A stretch of 64,000 nt of DNA from Isoetes taiwanensis (lineage: Eukaryota; Streptophyta; Lycopodiopsida; Isoetales; Isoetaceae). The translations under genes were made by a program, and so were the position numbers. Location of the stretch: NCBI GenBank assembly GCA_021234155.1, contig JAJEKV010000005.1, forward strand, positions 27,800,689 to 27,864,688. Reading direction: 5' to 3'. Of this stretch, positions 1-10,842 are shown piece after piece. The notes below the pieces were generated by a model. That model saw only the letters and a list, made by a program, of their open reading frames with translations. It was not told the DNA's origin and did no database searches. The stretch's first letter is position 1. Every line of letters starts with the position of its first letter.

Positions 1-1669
1 TTTTCTCGTTTTTTTTATTGCCCTTTTCCCCTTTTGAACATTTTGACCGTGAGAGGGAAATGACATCTTACATGCAACAAAAAATATGACTTCATCTACT
101 TAAAGCTTAAACTCTAAAATAAGAACTCTAAATGCCAAATCTTTCTGTTTAGATCTTTTCACCTATATGAAGTACCAATTTTGTAGACTGTGTCATAGAC
201 TGTTGAGCACAAACAAGGTATATGTTTCTTTTTGTTCTCTGTATTAAATTGCAAGGAAGAAATAATTACTTCCCAAATCCTGACTACAAATTCCAAATTT
301 GAAAATTCTCTTCCCCAAGCCAGTTTTGATTATAACCTCGCATAAACTTGTGATATTTCATTTCGTATTGCAGAGGGCTTTTCTTGTATGGTTAGGACTA
401 TGATTCCTGGTATATAGTGAATTTTGGAGGTGAAATTTCAGGGTGTGGATAAGGGGTCAGGCTGCTTTCCCTTTTCGGCTTAGGCACTATGAAGGCATAT
501 TTGCAGCATGGAGACTTAGAGCAGGCATATCTGATGCTTCTGCAAGCATTTCGGAGTCCATTATTATGACCTCTCATATTCGTCCATCTTTATACATTTT
601 ATATCCGTGTTTTCTTTTCAACCAATGATCTATGTTCAGGGTTGCGCATGCTAGTTTCAAGCCAGATTTCAGGCTTCTTGGTTCGACTGAGCATAATTCA
701 TGAAGCTATTGTTGGTTATTTTGCCTTTATAGCTTCCTCCCCTTCCTTCCCCTTTTTTTTTGAGATTCTATTTCTTTTATCTCTTAGGAATTCTAGGCCT
801 TCTGGCGTGGCAGTATCTGGGTGCAATTCACAGGGTTCTAGTGAGGTCGCCTTGGTTTGGAGGTTTGAATCCTCCATGGCCTCTTATCTGCTTGGCGGGG
901 CAAATAAAATCACCTTGGACTATGCATAAAGGAGTGCCATAGAGTATCTGATTGTTGCTTTGTTAAAACATTAATCCATGTGCTTTGGAGCCATGGTCAT
1001 GTAAATTTTTTTTGTGCATTATAGAAATATAGCTTTAGTACCATAAGTTTGTACATCATTGGAAAAAGTTTTTTAATTTTTGGTGAAAATCTTGATGTCC
1101 ATCGATTTGGCACAATATCGGGAATATCCCCCAGATCGAAGAAAGATAGAATAAAACCCATAAACCTGGAATATTTCATTTCGTATTGTGGGAGGGCTTT
1201 TTGCATGGTTAGGACTATAATATGAAAAACCATGTATTTTGCCATGTTTGAGTAGCTTAATTGCATTTAAAGGTCATATTTCTATTTTTATGTGTTTTTG
1301 ATGGGTTTTTTTGCAATGGCTCTAAAAAAGAAAGATGCATGCAAATTTTAGAAGCTGGATAAGAGCAGACAATTGTGCGTGCATGCGGAAAGGTTCGGCC
1401 TACTCCAGCGCCAAGCCCTGCAAACTGCCGCCTCAGGGTTCTGTGTGGCGTCCAAGAAAGGTTTCTGGAGCCCTTTGCTAAAAGGTGCAAGAGAGATATG
1501 TATGGACAAATACTTTTCTTTCCAATTCTTATGCATGTATTCCAGCATTTTTATATTCTGCTTGGCAAATAGATGCACATAGCAGGTTGAAAGGTTTGCT
1601 TCTGTTAGATTTGGGCTGGATATGCATTAAGTCAATGACTTTGGGGCTCTGTTGAGGCCATTGGGACCT

Positions 1670-1686
1670 GGAGGTTCGAATCCTCC
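1670..1686 (+). other. tRNA T-arm-like motif (Pol III B-box match)
   Basis: The bases form a perfect T-arm: a GGAGG/CCTCC stem around the loop TTCGAAT, which contains the B-box consensus GGTTCGAATCC. The motif is followed by GGCCTCT. The same motif is kept at 20427-20443 in copy B, and a weaker form (GGTTTGAATCC) occurs at 859-875. Only about 17 bases separate a possible acceptor-stem partner (GAGGCC) from the arm, so this is not a whole tRNA. A tRNA-derived SINE remnant is the likeliest reading. Confidence 0.4.
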
Positions 1687-3167
1687 GGCCTCTCTTTCGG
1701 CGGCAAGCCTTTCTGTGGAGCAGAGGTTATAAAACAGAGGAGCCCTTTCACTTTAAGATGACTCCATGGAGAACGGGGGAACGCTTGGGCGTCCCATTTG
1801 TTATTCCGTTGACAAATGATTTTTGAACCATGCATTCATTTATTGAAATTTTATATTGTTTATTATCTCAATAGTGCTAAAGGTCTAGTTTGCACCATTA
1901 GAACTTGCACTTGAATTTTTGTTGAAAAAATTCATGGTCGTCCAATCCATTCGACACAGTAGGGGGTATATTCTAAAGATCAATGGCCAGGAATAAAAGA
2001 TGAAAAATAAACCCATAAAGATGGTAATAATTAACACTAGAGTTGTCACATGATGTATAAAAAAGGGTGCATTTGCATTGTCTGCTTTAAAATTCATATA
2101 AAATCAAAAGTTCAATAATCAGTCAAACCCTTCTTACATGTTAATATATGGCAGTCATGTTGCATGGAAAAATACCTAAAATCTATTGGTCCCCGTTTAT
2201 GAGAGTTACACTTAGGTAAACGCAAGGGGATCAAGTCTATTTTGCTTCATGTTTAGATAAAGTAAAACTGTCTAAGCAAGAAGTTTTTTATGATTTTTTT
2301 CATTATTTTTCTATTTTTCACACGAGTTAGAGAGTAAGATACAAAAAGCGCACCTCAACCAGAAGTGCGAGAAGTGAGATAGAGTTGTTTGAACATGGCG
2401 GGGTCAAAGCTGTTGTTTATCTTACGTGAACCGATCTTGGTTTAAAGAAAAGCTGTTTCAAATCAAATCTCTAACTTTTTGAGAAATGAATTTTGACCTA
2501 AAATTTTTGAATTTAAGTAGTAGATAAGTTGCTTTATCTAAGAAAAATGTCCATTAGCTTTGAATGATGAATTTTATTTACAAGTATTTGATAACTTATG
2601 TCTATATAGGAGTAAAATAATTCAAAGTCATCCTTCAAAAAATCATATTATGAAAGGTTACCATGATATGGAATCACTCCAAAAACACGCACGTAAGAAA
2701 AGAACATCATTTGTTCGCAAGAAATCAAGTAAGGTTTGTATATCTAAGACCATTACTGGTCAACCTTCTTTTTAAAATTAAGAACTTCCTCATGTTAATC
2801 GATTTTAGGTTCAATTGGGGATATAAACACCCATGAGCTACTCCATTCATTAAAATAATCAATGCTCATGATCTTGAGGTTTAGAGATGATGTTTTCCTT
2901 CGTTTCACCGAATAGAAGGAAAACAAAGTTCCAGAACTACGAAGGTAGTTAGCAGTTAGTTTTTGTTCTTTCCCTCTCCAACACCTTATTTAAGTTCTTT
3001 TTCGTCCCTTTGATTCCTCATCATCTCTCATTTGCATCTCCCCTTCCTTCTTCATTACATTTTGGCCTCATCTAGCAGCTTCATCGTTTCCTTAGAGTTA
3101 AGTTACGATGTGGTTTTTTTTGTGCATCCGTTTCTTAGTGTCTCCACGCTATTTATTATGGCTCTAA

Positions 3168-3467
3168 AAGGTAGAGAGGCGGGTGGCTGATGCTCCTTCT
3201 GATGATGTTTCGGCATGGCTTAAAGTCATGGAGGACAAGTTGGAAGCCAAGATAGACAATTTGAAGGGCGTCTTAGAGAGCAGGTTGGAGGCAAAAATAG
3301 ACGATTTAAAGGGCTCAAAGGCAGAAATTGCTGTGGCAATTGCTGTGGCATCAGAATCTAAGATCTCGACTCTTCAAGAGGAGATTCATCGGAAGAACAA
3401 GAAACTAAGAGCTCCTATCCTGAAGTTCCATGAAAATATCAAACAATTTGATTTCTTGAATCAATAG
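3168..3467 (+). CDS. Short coiled-coil ORF, copy A (unrecognised)
   Basis: This is an open frame of about 95 codons from the GTG at 3183, open from 3168. The first ATG in frame follows about 45 bases later. The product is strongly helical and charged. Two heptad-like blocks of the form KLEAKIDNLKG and RLEAKIDDLKG lie near residues 18-45, followed by an Ala/Ile-rich stretch and a Lys-rich tail. This looks like part of a coiled coil. I do not recognise the family. A second short frame at 3497-3691 follows directly after a stop and may belong to the same broken gene. Copy B carries a stop in the middle. It may be a fragment of a retroelement ORF1/gag or of a decayed host gene. Confidence 0.35.
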   Translation, partial: KVERRVADAPSDDVSAWLKVMEDKLEAKIDNLKGVLESRLEAKIDDLKGSKAEIAVAIAVASESKISTLQEEIHRKNKKLRAPILKFHENIKQFDFLNQ

Positions 3468-4227
3468 AGGACTCCTTTGCAGATTTAGAATGCCATTTGC
3501 AGTTGCACAAGACCCTGGATGCAGCAGCCAAGGATATCATTGACAAAGATAATTCTTTAATTGCTAACAAGAAAAATCTAATCTGCATCAGAGATAGAGA
3601 AGGGCCAAGAGTTGCAGAATTCTGTGAGATGGGATCTTTAACCCTTTCTGATGTGAAGAACGGCCCAAATATGGGGATTTTATCATGCTAAGGCTTTGCT
3701 AGATATTATCTGGCTCTAAGGATCTGTGGTAGGACTTCCGAAAGGCTCAGAATGTTTGTCAGTTCATGCTAATAATAATTTTAGTTCAGTTATTTTGCTT
3801 AAAGGAAAATAATTTCAGTTCAGTTGATCAATCTAGTTGTTTCTGCTTAAGTAGTTTTTCGGCTCAGTTTGTCTACTTTTGAGAATAAGTCTATGTTTTG
3901 GCTGCTTTAAAATGAGACATAGTTTCAGAGAGATATTTTGGGGAATAGTTGGTTTCTAGAGCTTTTATAATGTTAGATCTTGTTCCTGTTTTAGTGTTTT
4001 CAAGTAAGGCCAGCCGAATCTCAATAGACGTGATCTCTGTTGCTATCTATATACAGACTTTATAAATAAAAACATTGGCCTGTGTTTGGCCATGCAATGT
4101 AAAGTTGGTGGGGGAAGGACCCACTTCAGCAATGTAAAGTGGTGGGGGCAGGACCCATCTGGGTGTGTTGTAAAGTGTCACATGTCCAGATGGGGATGGC
4201 TGCCTTAATGGCGTGACGTTAAAATCT

Positions 4228-4251
4228 CTTCTTCTTCTTCTTCTTCTTCTT
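4228..4251. repeat. (CTT)n microsatellite, copy A
   Basis: This is a run of seven CTT units. The copy-B counterpart at 22975-23003 is longer, with nine units. Such length change is normal for a microsatellite. Confidence 0.9.
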
Positions 4252-5755
4252 ACCAAGTTTGTGTTTTTACCGACGCTTTTCATGGCCCTGTATTTAGTTC
4301 GCAGCCAAGATATGCGGCGGCCAGATCTTCGCATGCCAAGATGTGCGGCGGCCAAAACTTCCTTACTCTGCAAGAGACCTAACTGATCCGTTTGTCAATT
4401 CTCCCATTCTATTGCTTTGTTGCTCCTGTAACCCGATAATAGATGTCATGTTAATAATGTTTTGTTTTAATTGATACCTGCCATATGCTCAAATTCGATG
4501 TGATGATTAACTAGATGAGACCTTCCTAATGCTATATTGCTATGGTTGGTTATTGATAGCTAAATGATGTTTGGACTCTGGGGTAAATCTTATAGAACCA
4601 ATAAACCATATCCTTTAAGCTTCCTCTAAAATGTGCTTCTTCTGCCATATTTAGAAAATCTCGATCAATCTGGTGCTAGTTTATTTAACAATGCATCATA
4701 CCAGAAAATGGATCTAGACATGCAATCTATGAATTGCCATAGAACTGGAGATATTGCCTTCTTTCCTTTGATGAACGTGATGAAGTTTTTAGTTGTTGTC
4801 TGATAAGTTTGTGATTTTGGTTTCTTGATAATGAGAACACTTTTTGTATATATTTCTTTTTGTTGTGCCCTGCAAATAGATGCAACTTATTATCATTAAT
4901 ATTCAGAAAGTATGCTTATTAACCATGAAATAGAATCAAATACAAGAAATTACAGGAAGGCTTCACCTCAACAAGTCCAATTGCATCTAAGTTTAGCGCA
5001 TACCTCCATAGCTGCATGCATCGAAAACATTACTTGCAAACTTCAAATAGGGAAATGCATCAAATAATGGCATCGATCCGAGCCCTTAGATCGTTATTCT
5101 GCGACAGCGAGTAGCTATATATGTGCTCATCATTCGTGCGGCTAGTTATCGGCGTCTTCTCACAGCAGCATCTCTTTCCTTATCCATTGCTTCCCATCCT
5201 ATTTTCTCCTGTCCCACAATACCTTTTCCTGTCCAAGATACCTTCTCTTTGCGGATTTCTTGTTCGGCTTCTCTACTGAATCGCTTCTCAATATTGTCGT
5301 TTCAGCACTCTTCATGGTAAGGTTTTTCCTGGTCATCCTTTGGAAGCATGCATGGTTAGGAGGGGCACAATTGTTGTAAGATGGAGCACAAGTGTTTCAG
5401 ATTTCGCTCTTGGCCCTATATTGCAGTAATTCTAATCAGGATTTTTGGTTTGTTATGATATGTATTGATGTTGCTACTTGCATGTGCTCATATCCTCTAT
5501 GGCAACGACATGCATGGAGTCTTGTAAGAGGGATATGCATGCTCAGAAATGTGAAAATTTGGGGGATGGGTTGTATTCTTCTTATGTTCTGCAGTTAATG
5601 GCAGCATTGTTTATGATTGATTGAACTGGGGGACACTGTTTTACAGTTATAATCTATCATTATTTCAGTTCATGCCATGCATTCCTTGCTTGTTGTTTGA
5701 TCCCTTCCATGTCAGCACGTGTTTGCTTCCCATCTACTTGCAGGATTTTTTCTAC

Positions 5756-6040
5756 CACTACAAGAGAATAGCTATTTAGCGTCAATTTTATCTCACTAAA
5801 AAACTGATATTAAAGATGCTATTGAGAGCATGTGACCCTATCAATGACGCAAATTGTAGCACCCATAGCATCATGCACAGTATCACAAGTAATGTCAATA
5901 ATTATATCAGTACTCACGAATGACAGTATACTTGGTGTTAATAGCATCACTACTTGATGTTGACATAATAGATGATGTTAATTATAACATTAAGTTGGTA
6001 TTAATGATGATATAAGTGATGCTATAGGTGACACTATTAT
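5756..6040 (+). mobile_element. CACTA-type transposon terminus, copy A
   Basis: The sequence begins CACTACAAGAGAATAG, a near match to the CACTACAAGAAAA terminus of plant En/Spm (CACTA) elements. It runs on as TATTTAGCGTCA, followed by about 250 bases rich in short TGACGCTA- and GTGTTAATAGCATCA-like subrepeats, as expected for subterminal repeats. I found no opposite end ending in TTGTAGTG, so this is a truncated element or MITE. The gag-like coiled-coil ORF starts immediately afterwards. Confidence 0.5.
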
Positions 6041-6046
6041 GTCAAG

Positions 6047-6800
6047 ATGGATAACACAATCAATGACACTAATTTCGACGCTACAATTGATGTTAACAAT
6101 GGCGATATCCTCGGCGATATCTCATGGAATATCTGAGCCTTGAGGGCAAAGTTGACAGCGGTACATGATAGGTTGGCAAGTATGGAGGCACAAAGAGACA
6201 CCCGACCCACGGTAGCCATCCTCAAAAAGCGGTTAGTACGGGGAGAAAGCGGATCTCCACATTAGAAGAAGCGAGTGCCACCAGCGAATGACGCTTTGGG
6301 CTGGCCGACTTGGCCTTGATCAAGCGAGGTTATTAATCGCTCCGATTAAGAAATAAATTCATGGCAACATCTCAAACCGATGAATGAGGTTACCCGGTGG
6401 ATTGATAGGATCCATCAGCGGTGAAAGCGGATGAGATATCACAAGCTGAGAGAGGCTCGGGCAAGCGGTGGAGCAGATTACATAGTTGGCTCTTTGCTGG
6501 CGCCCGTCTTGCGGACCATGAAGCTAGAATGCATCAGATGCGAGGTTAGACACCTAGAAAGAGAGACAACGAGAAAAGGCGAGCGAACCGGGCTCTCAGC
6601 CCTAGAGAGGGATGGCGAGTTTCAGAGATGTATGATCTCGGCTCGGAGATGAAGCGAGCAGTGCCCAGGCGGCATCAGCAGTCATGTAATGGGGGCGAGG
6701 TGGCCAGGGAATCGGGCGGGTCCCAGCGAGGCGGGATCGCCAATCCCGTCGGCTGAACGTCATTGTCCGGGGCTTGTATGATAATCAAATCCGTTCAATA
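6047..6800 (+). pseudogene. gag/ORF1-like coiled-coil remnant, copy A
   Basis: This is the copy-A counterpart of the coiled-coil region at 24808-25545, but much more broken: the frame shifts every few dozen codons. Many of the differences fall where copy B has CAG or CTG, so copy A may contain sequencing or polishing errors rather than true mutations. No protease, integrase or reverse transcriptase motif follows on this strand. Confidence 0.4.
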
Positions 6801-6819
6801 TGTCTCTAATATAGATAAT

Positions 6820-7660
6820 GACCTTGATCATCCAGTACTTGGTGAGATCAGGATGGTAACCAAGCGGATGTTTTGATCATCAAGGATCAAAGAGGGACCC
6901 CAGAAGGTTGGCTGATCCGGGGACAATCCTTCCTTTCAGAAGTACATCTCCTTAACCTTGAATCAAGCTCTAATCTAGTTCTTAATAATCAGAGGAGTGT
7001 TAATAAGAACCAAAAAATCAAAATAGATGTTGTGAGGGAGATGCATTTTCAAGTTCCTCCATCCAAAAGTATGGCACTTCCCAATGTAATGCTTGATTAA
7101 GGAACTCACATGATGCTTGATCACGGTCATTCACAGGCCCTATAGAAAAATTTAGCAGCTAAAGCAATGGCCTATTTCTCAATGTTTATCATACCTAAAC
7201 CCCCTCTACTCTTTCTTGCAACACTCAGTCATAGAGATAGGCACCCAACATCTTTTGCTCGAGCCACCAACAATAAATCTCCCCATGATACTCTGCATCT
7301 TACTTAGAACCTTTTTTGGGACCATAATGATCGAAAATTGGGAGGCACGAGAAGAGGAAGTGCGGTGTTATAAAGAATGGCCCTATCGAGAAATTTAGAG
7401 TTTAAAAGAGTCAACTTTCTGTAAAACTTATCATGAGATCTCTCCACGGATTTGAAATTAATCGATAGCAAAAGGGATTCCTAAATTTTAGTTTTAGTAC
7501 TCGAAGAGAGATACATACAACCCACGAAATGGGTTGCCTGCTCTCCCCTAATTGGATTCCTTGAGATAAGCTTGGTCTTGGCTGGATTGATTCTATACCC
7601 CGAGCATTGGCCCTCCATATCACCCCCCAGTCTTCATGGGGCCTTCTAAAATTTGTTGGT
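6820..7660 (-). pseudogene. L1-type LINE reverse transcriptase C-terminal remnant, copy A
   Basis: This is the minus-strand counterpart of 25600-26430. It keeps the same blocks (thumb region, FIVGGSSKRCW, downstream GWRNL segment) in several frames with stops. The ORF at 7411-7680 is in a partly shifted frame. Confidence 0.5.
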
Positions 7661-7668
7661 TGTAAAAG

Positions 7669-7720
7669 GGATTTGAACATGGGCCACTAGCCCATGCCCC
7701 CCATACCTACCACTAGGCCA
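7669..7720 (-). mobile_element. tRNA-derived SINE head (A and B boxes), copy A
   Basis: On the minus strand, TGGCCTAGTGG (7710-7720) fits the Pol III A box and GTTCAAATCC (7669-7678) fits the B box. They are about 30 bases apart in the order of a tRNA gene. The stretch between them contains the self-complementary GGGCTAGTGGCCC. A full tRNA fold with an acceptor stem is not evident, so a SINE head or tRNA pseudogene is more likely than a working tRNA. It abuts the LINE reverse transcriptase remnant. Confidence 0.5.
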
Positions 7721-7730
7721 AGCATTGGTT

Positions 7731-7990
7731 TGTTGAAAATAATAGAAGTCCACATATAGTTAAGGGTGAGAGCTAATTATTTTAAGAATGCTCTAGGATG
7801 TTCTCGAATGTTCTACTAGAATCTTCTAGAATGTCCTAGAATGTTCCAGATGCTCATGAGTAAGCACCTCAGTCTAAAAATAGAAATTTTTTGAAACTTT
7901 GCAAATGCTCAGAATAAAATGTTCTGGAATGTTCCAGATGCTCATGGGTAAGCATCTCAGTCTAAAAATAGAAAGTACCTTTCTTTAAAA
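7731..7990 (+). promoter_or_regulatory. LTR-like segment with heat-shock element clusters, copy A
   Basis: From 7801 the sequence alternates TTC and GAA blocks at the 5-bp rhythm of heat-shock elements: TTCTCGAATGTTC is a perfect three-unit site. GAATCTTCTAGAATG with its continuation to 7850 adds about five units with one mismatch. A second perfect site, TTCTGGAATGTTC, lies at 7922-7934. A 37-bp unit (GATGCTCATGAGTAAGCACC and onward) recurs about three times between 7850 and 8030. The block starts with TGTTGAAAATAATAG at 7731, as many Copia LTRs do. No matching LTR end or target duplication is clear, so 'LTR' is an inference. The heat-shock element match is direct. Confidence 0.55.
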
Positions 7991-8639
7991 ATAGAAAGTT
8001 GATGCTCCTGGAGAAGCACCTCAATCTAAAAAAAAATAGAAAGTTTTCTAAAAGATAGTAGCGTGAAGCTTTTCCCATGCCGACTGGGGATTCTGACCCT
8101 TTCCTCATGGCTGCTTGACAGTATATTTCTATCACCATTAGGTCACCATGATCCCTCTTCATCGAGATGGTGCTATCAAGATTAATATAACTGCACTTCA
8201 AGGTTTGGCCCCATGATGATGTGGCTTATTTGGGTTGGGCCGTGCTCCCACTCTTATACAATCTTGCTTGAATTGCCTGAAACTCTTCATCATCTGGAGA
8301 TCTTGATGCTGCATTCGGTGCTTGATAAAATCATACGCTTGTCTGTTCGTGATGTTAGAGCATGGGGAAGATGCTTGGCTAAGCTTAATGCCACAGTGCT
8401 GGGCCGGACTACAAGCTGCGGTGTTGGGGTGAGAAACCCGACCCGGTCGAGGGGGCCAAACATGAGACCCAGACTTCGTCAAATTTCGATGTTGGACTAG
8501 GCATCGAAGACTCTATTCTTTGCAACCGCTAGCTAGCAGTTGAAGGGACATCAATATACTTGGACCGCGAGATCTTACTCGGTGCAACAAAGGAGGCGAG
8601 AGGAGTTCACAAAAATCGGACAAAGCGGGGATGGCGGGG

Positions 8640-9007
8640 CTTGGTTAATGGCAAGATGAAGGTGTTTGTACCTCAGCGTACATGATTAGCGTGGCGATGG
8701 GGCGGGGACATCTAGACCTTTCACCTCGGGGCGGCAAACCAGTCTACTTGACGGGGACCCAGTGCTGGGGCACCACACGAGGCCGACCCCGCAACCTCCT
8801 CGGCGGGGCTGGTGCAGGACAGCATGTCCTGAGGCAGCATGGGATAGTGTCTCAGGCTTGTATCGTGGAGCTGTGGGGATTCCCACGGAGGAAGAAGGGC
8901 AGACCTTGTTGGGATACTACGGTATATGGACATCATCTTCTTGCAAGAGACATGAGATATAAGTGAGCATCGGTACTTGGGACATCAGGGATACCGGTGC
9001 TTCTGGC
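8640..9007 (+). pseudogene. LINE 5' region and start of endonuclease domain, copy A (truncated)
   Basis: This is the counterpart of 27440-27801. The endonuclease start MDIIFLQET is readable near 8928, then a stop follows and the match to copy B ends near 9007, where unrelated sequence begins. The region upstream (8210-8600) is shared with copy B and may be LINE 5' leader; no gene is recognised there. Confidence 0.5.
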
Positions 9008-10842
9008 TAAGAAACCGTAGATGCACTAAAAGCAAACTAAGACCCAGCAGGATTGAGCAGAGCAGTGGAACAAGGGATTTTGGAAAAGGATTTTTTAGCT
9101 TCGAGGAGGAGAATGAGAAACTTGGCGTGAAGAAGAAGTCGATTTGGCTCTTGGAAGCAAGGATTATGTGGCTTCCTACTTGAAGAATGGCTTTTCTATA
9201 TTTCGATTTTAGCATGTCTTCACCAAAAGTTTCAAACTTTTAATGTATTTTTGCATTTCCTTTGAGATTTTGATGATACCCTTAACATTGTTATGAATTC
9301 CAAATAGATGCTATTAAAGATATTTCATGCAAGTTTTCTGATTTTTGAACAAAATCCATGCTAAAAAACATTGAAATTTCAATTGGCCACAACTATAGGT
9401 TTGACAATACCCCATCTAAAAAGGACCTGCAATTAATTCTTATGATTCCTTGCTATGCATCTTTCATTCAAAACAAATTTCATGATCTTATCATTCATAT
9501 ATCCATAGTTATGGCTTTTCAAAGTTGGTTGTTCTCAAATTGTAAAATGTATAATAAAGTCATTCAAACTTCCTCTTCCAAGTGGGCTTTTCAAAATCCA
9601 TAGATTCCAAATTGCCCTTGAAATTTTGTCACGGTGATATTTTCGTTATCCACCTTGCCCTCACCCAAATTTCCTTGATTTAAGACTTTTTTTCTCAAGT
9701 TCTGAGTCCCAAAGTTGGATGCCTCAAAATGGTCAAAATTTTCGATACATTCATTGAAAATTGTATGTTTCAAATTCCGCTTGTTCACAAATACATAGTA
9801 AGCAAAGGAAGGACCCAAAAATCTTGAAATTAAATATCAAGCATCCTCTCACCATTCCAAGTTTGAAAAGTTTCATTGCACATATGCAAATTTTGGGCCC
9901 AAACTATCAAAATTTTAGGGACAATTGAACTTTTGCAATTTGCTCCATTGTAATCCATCTTTGCTTTGAGAATTGATCACCTTTAAGTGGTCCGGAGGTC
10001 TTGACCACCCTCGATAGGCACTTTCATGGGTTGGTTTGGTAGCGTGATTCAAATCAACAATATAACCCGGTGCATTCTTCAAAGCATCACTTTGGAATAA
10101 ATATAGGCTTAGAGAAATTGTTTATGAACATTTGTTGTATTTTCAAGGGTGGGGCTTGACAAAGTTAACAATGGGTGACTAGTTTTATAAGTTTTGAATT
10201 TGGCAACGACTCCCAAGGAATGGATTTTGGAGTTCTATGTGTGATCAAATTCAAAATTAAAGCCTAAAACTGTTTTTTTCAAGCTCTACCTTTTGGAAAA
10301 AGAAAATCTGAAAATAGAGACTTTTTACTTTTAGGAGAAAAATGGATAAAGATGGGTGACTTGGCCAAAAGTGATGACTTGGCAAATAAAGGGTGGTATG
10401 GCAATGTGAGGATGGTGATGTGGCAAAAAAAATAGCTAAATAAACTTTTTCCATAGTCAAAACTTTTGTGCCATGGTGATGATGTGGAAACAAGTGGATG
10501 AGATGATGAGGTGGATATTTGATGATGTGGTGGATGATGTGTTAGAAAATTTTGACATATGTGTGCCAAGCATTAGATTTTTGGTATTTCTTGGGGCAAT
10601 TCTTGCCTTTTCAAGATATATGATGATAAATGTGCACTCTCTCTCTAGCTTTATTTTTAGAGAGAGAATACGGCCTTTGACATTAAGAATGGCCGATTTG
10701 AAGGAATTTTGGCATTTTCTCATCAATGGTAGATGATTGTATGCATGATGATGTTTTTGACTAGGAAAAATAACCCTTGCTAACTTTGGTTTTAGGAAGT
10801 GGTAATGGTATATCAAAGGAGGAAAATGAGATAAGAGATGTT
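9007..10842. other. Gene-free AT-rich stretch after copy A
   Basis: I see no recognisable gene here. Near 10190-10230, TTTGGCAACGACTCCCAAGG resembles the leader next to the primer-binding site of some plant Ty3-type retrotransposons. From 10340 to 10540 the motif GATGTGG(CA) recurs several times on the plus strand, as in some LTR U3 regions. A short inverted repeat (CTCTCTCTAG and TAGAGAGAGA) lies around 10638-10672. Retrotransposon-derived DNA is plausible but not proven. Confidence 0.35.

Larger units (their letters stand above)
1..9007. repeat. Segmental duplication, copy A
   Basis: This stretch matches 18771-27801 almost throughout, with scattered substitutions and small indels. The match begins at base 1 inside a homopyrimidine tract, so the true left edge lies outside the window. 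It ends near 9007, inside a plus-strand LINE remnant. 1-3160 and 3700-5750 hold no gene I can recognise. They are AT-rich, with short ORFs of 60-95 codons that are not shared in frame between the copies. The recognisable parts are listed separately. The nearly full-length match shows a copy event of at least 9 kb; its age cannot be judged because part of the divergence may be technical. Confidence 0.95.

Noticed and set aside
8213-8500. Plus-strand 95-codon frame and its minus-strand shadow
   Set aside because: The frames are not kept in the copy-B counterpart (27007-27300) and no motif is recognised.
8682-8966. Overlapping frames on both strands in the GC-rich LINE 5' region
   Set aside because: They are alternative frames of the LINE remnant. 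Only the frame leading into the LQET motif has support.
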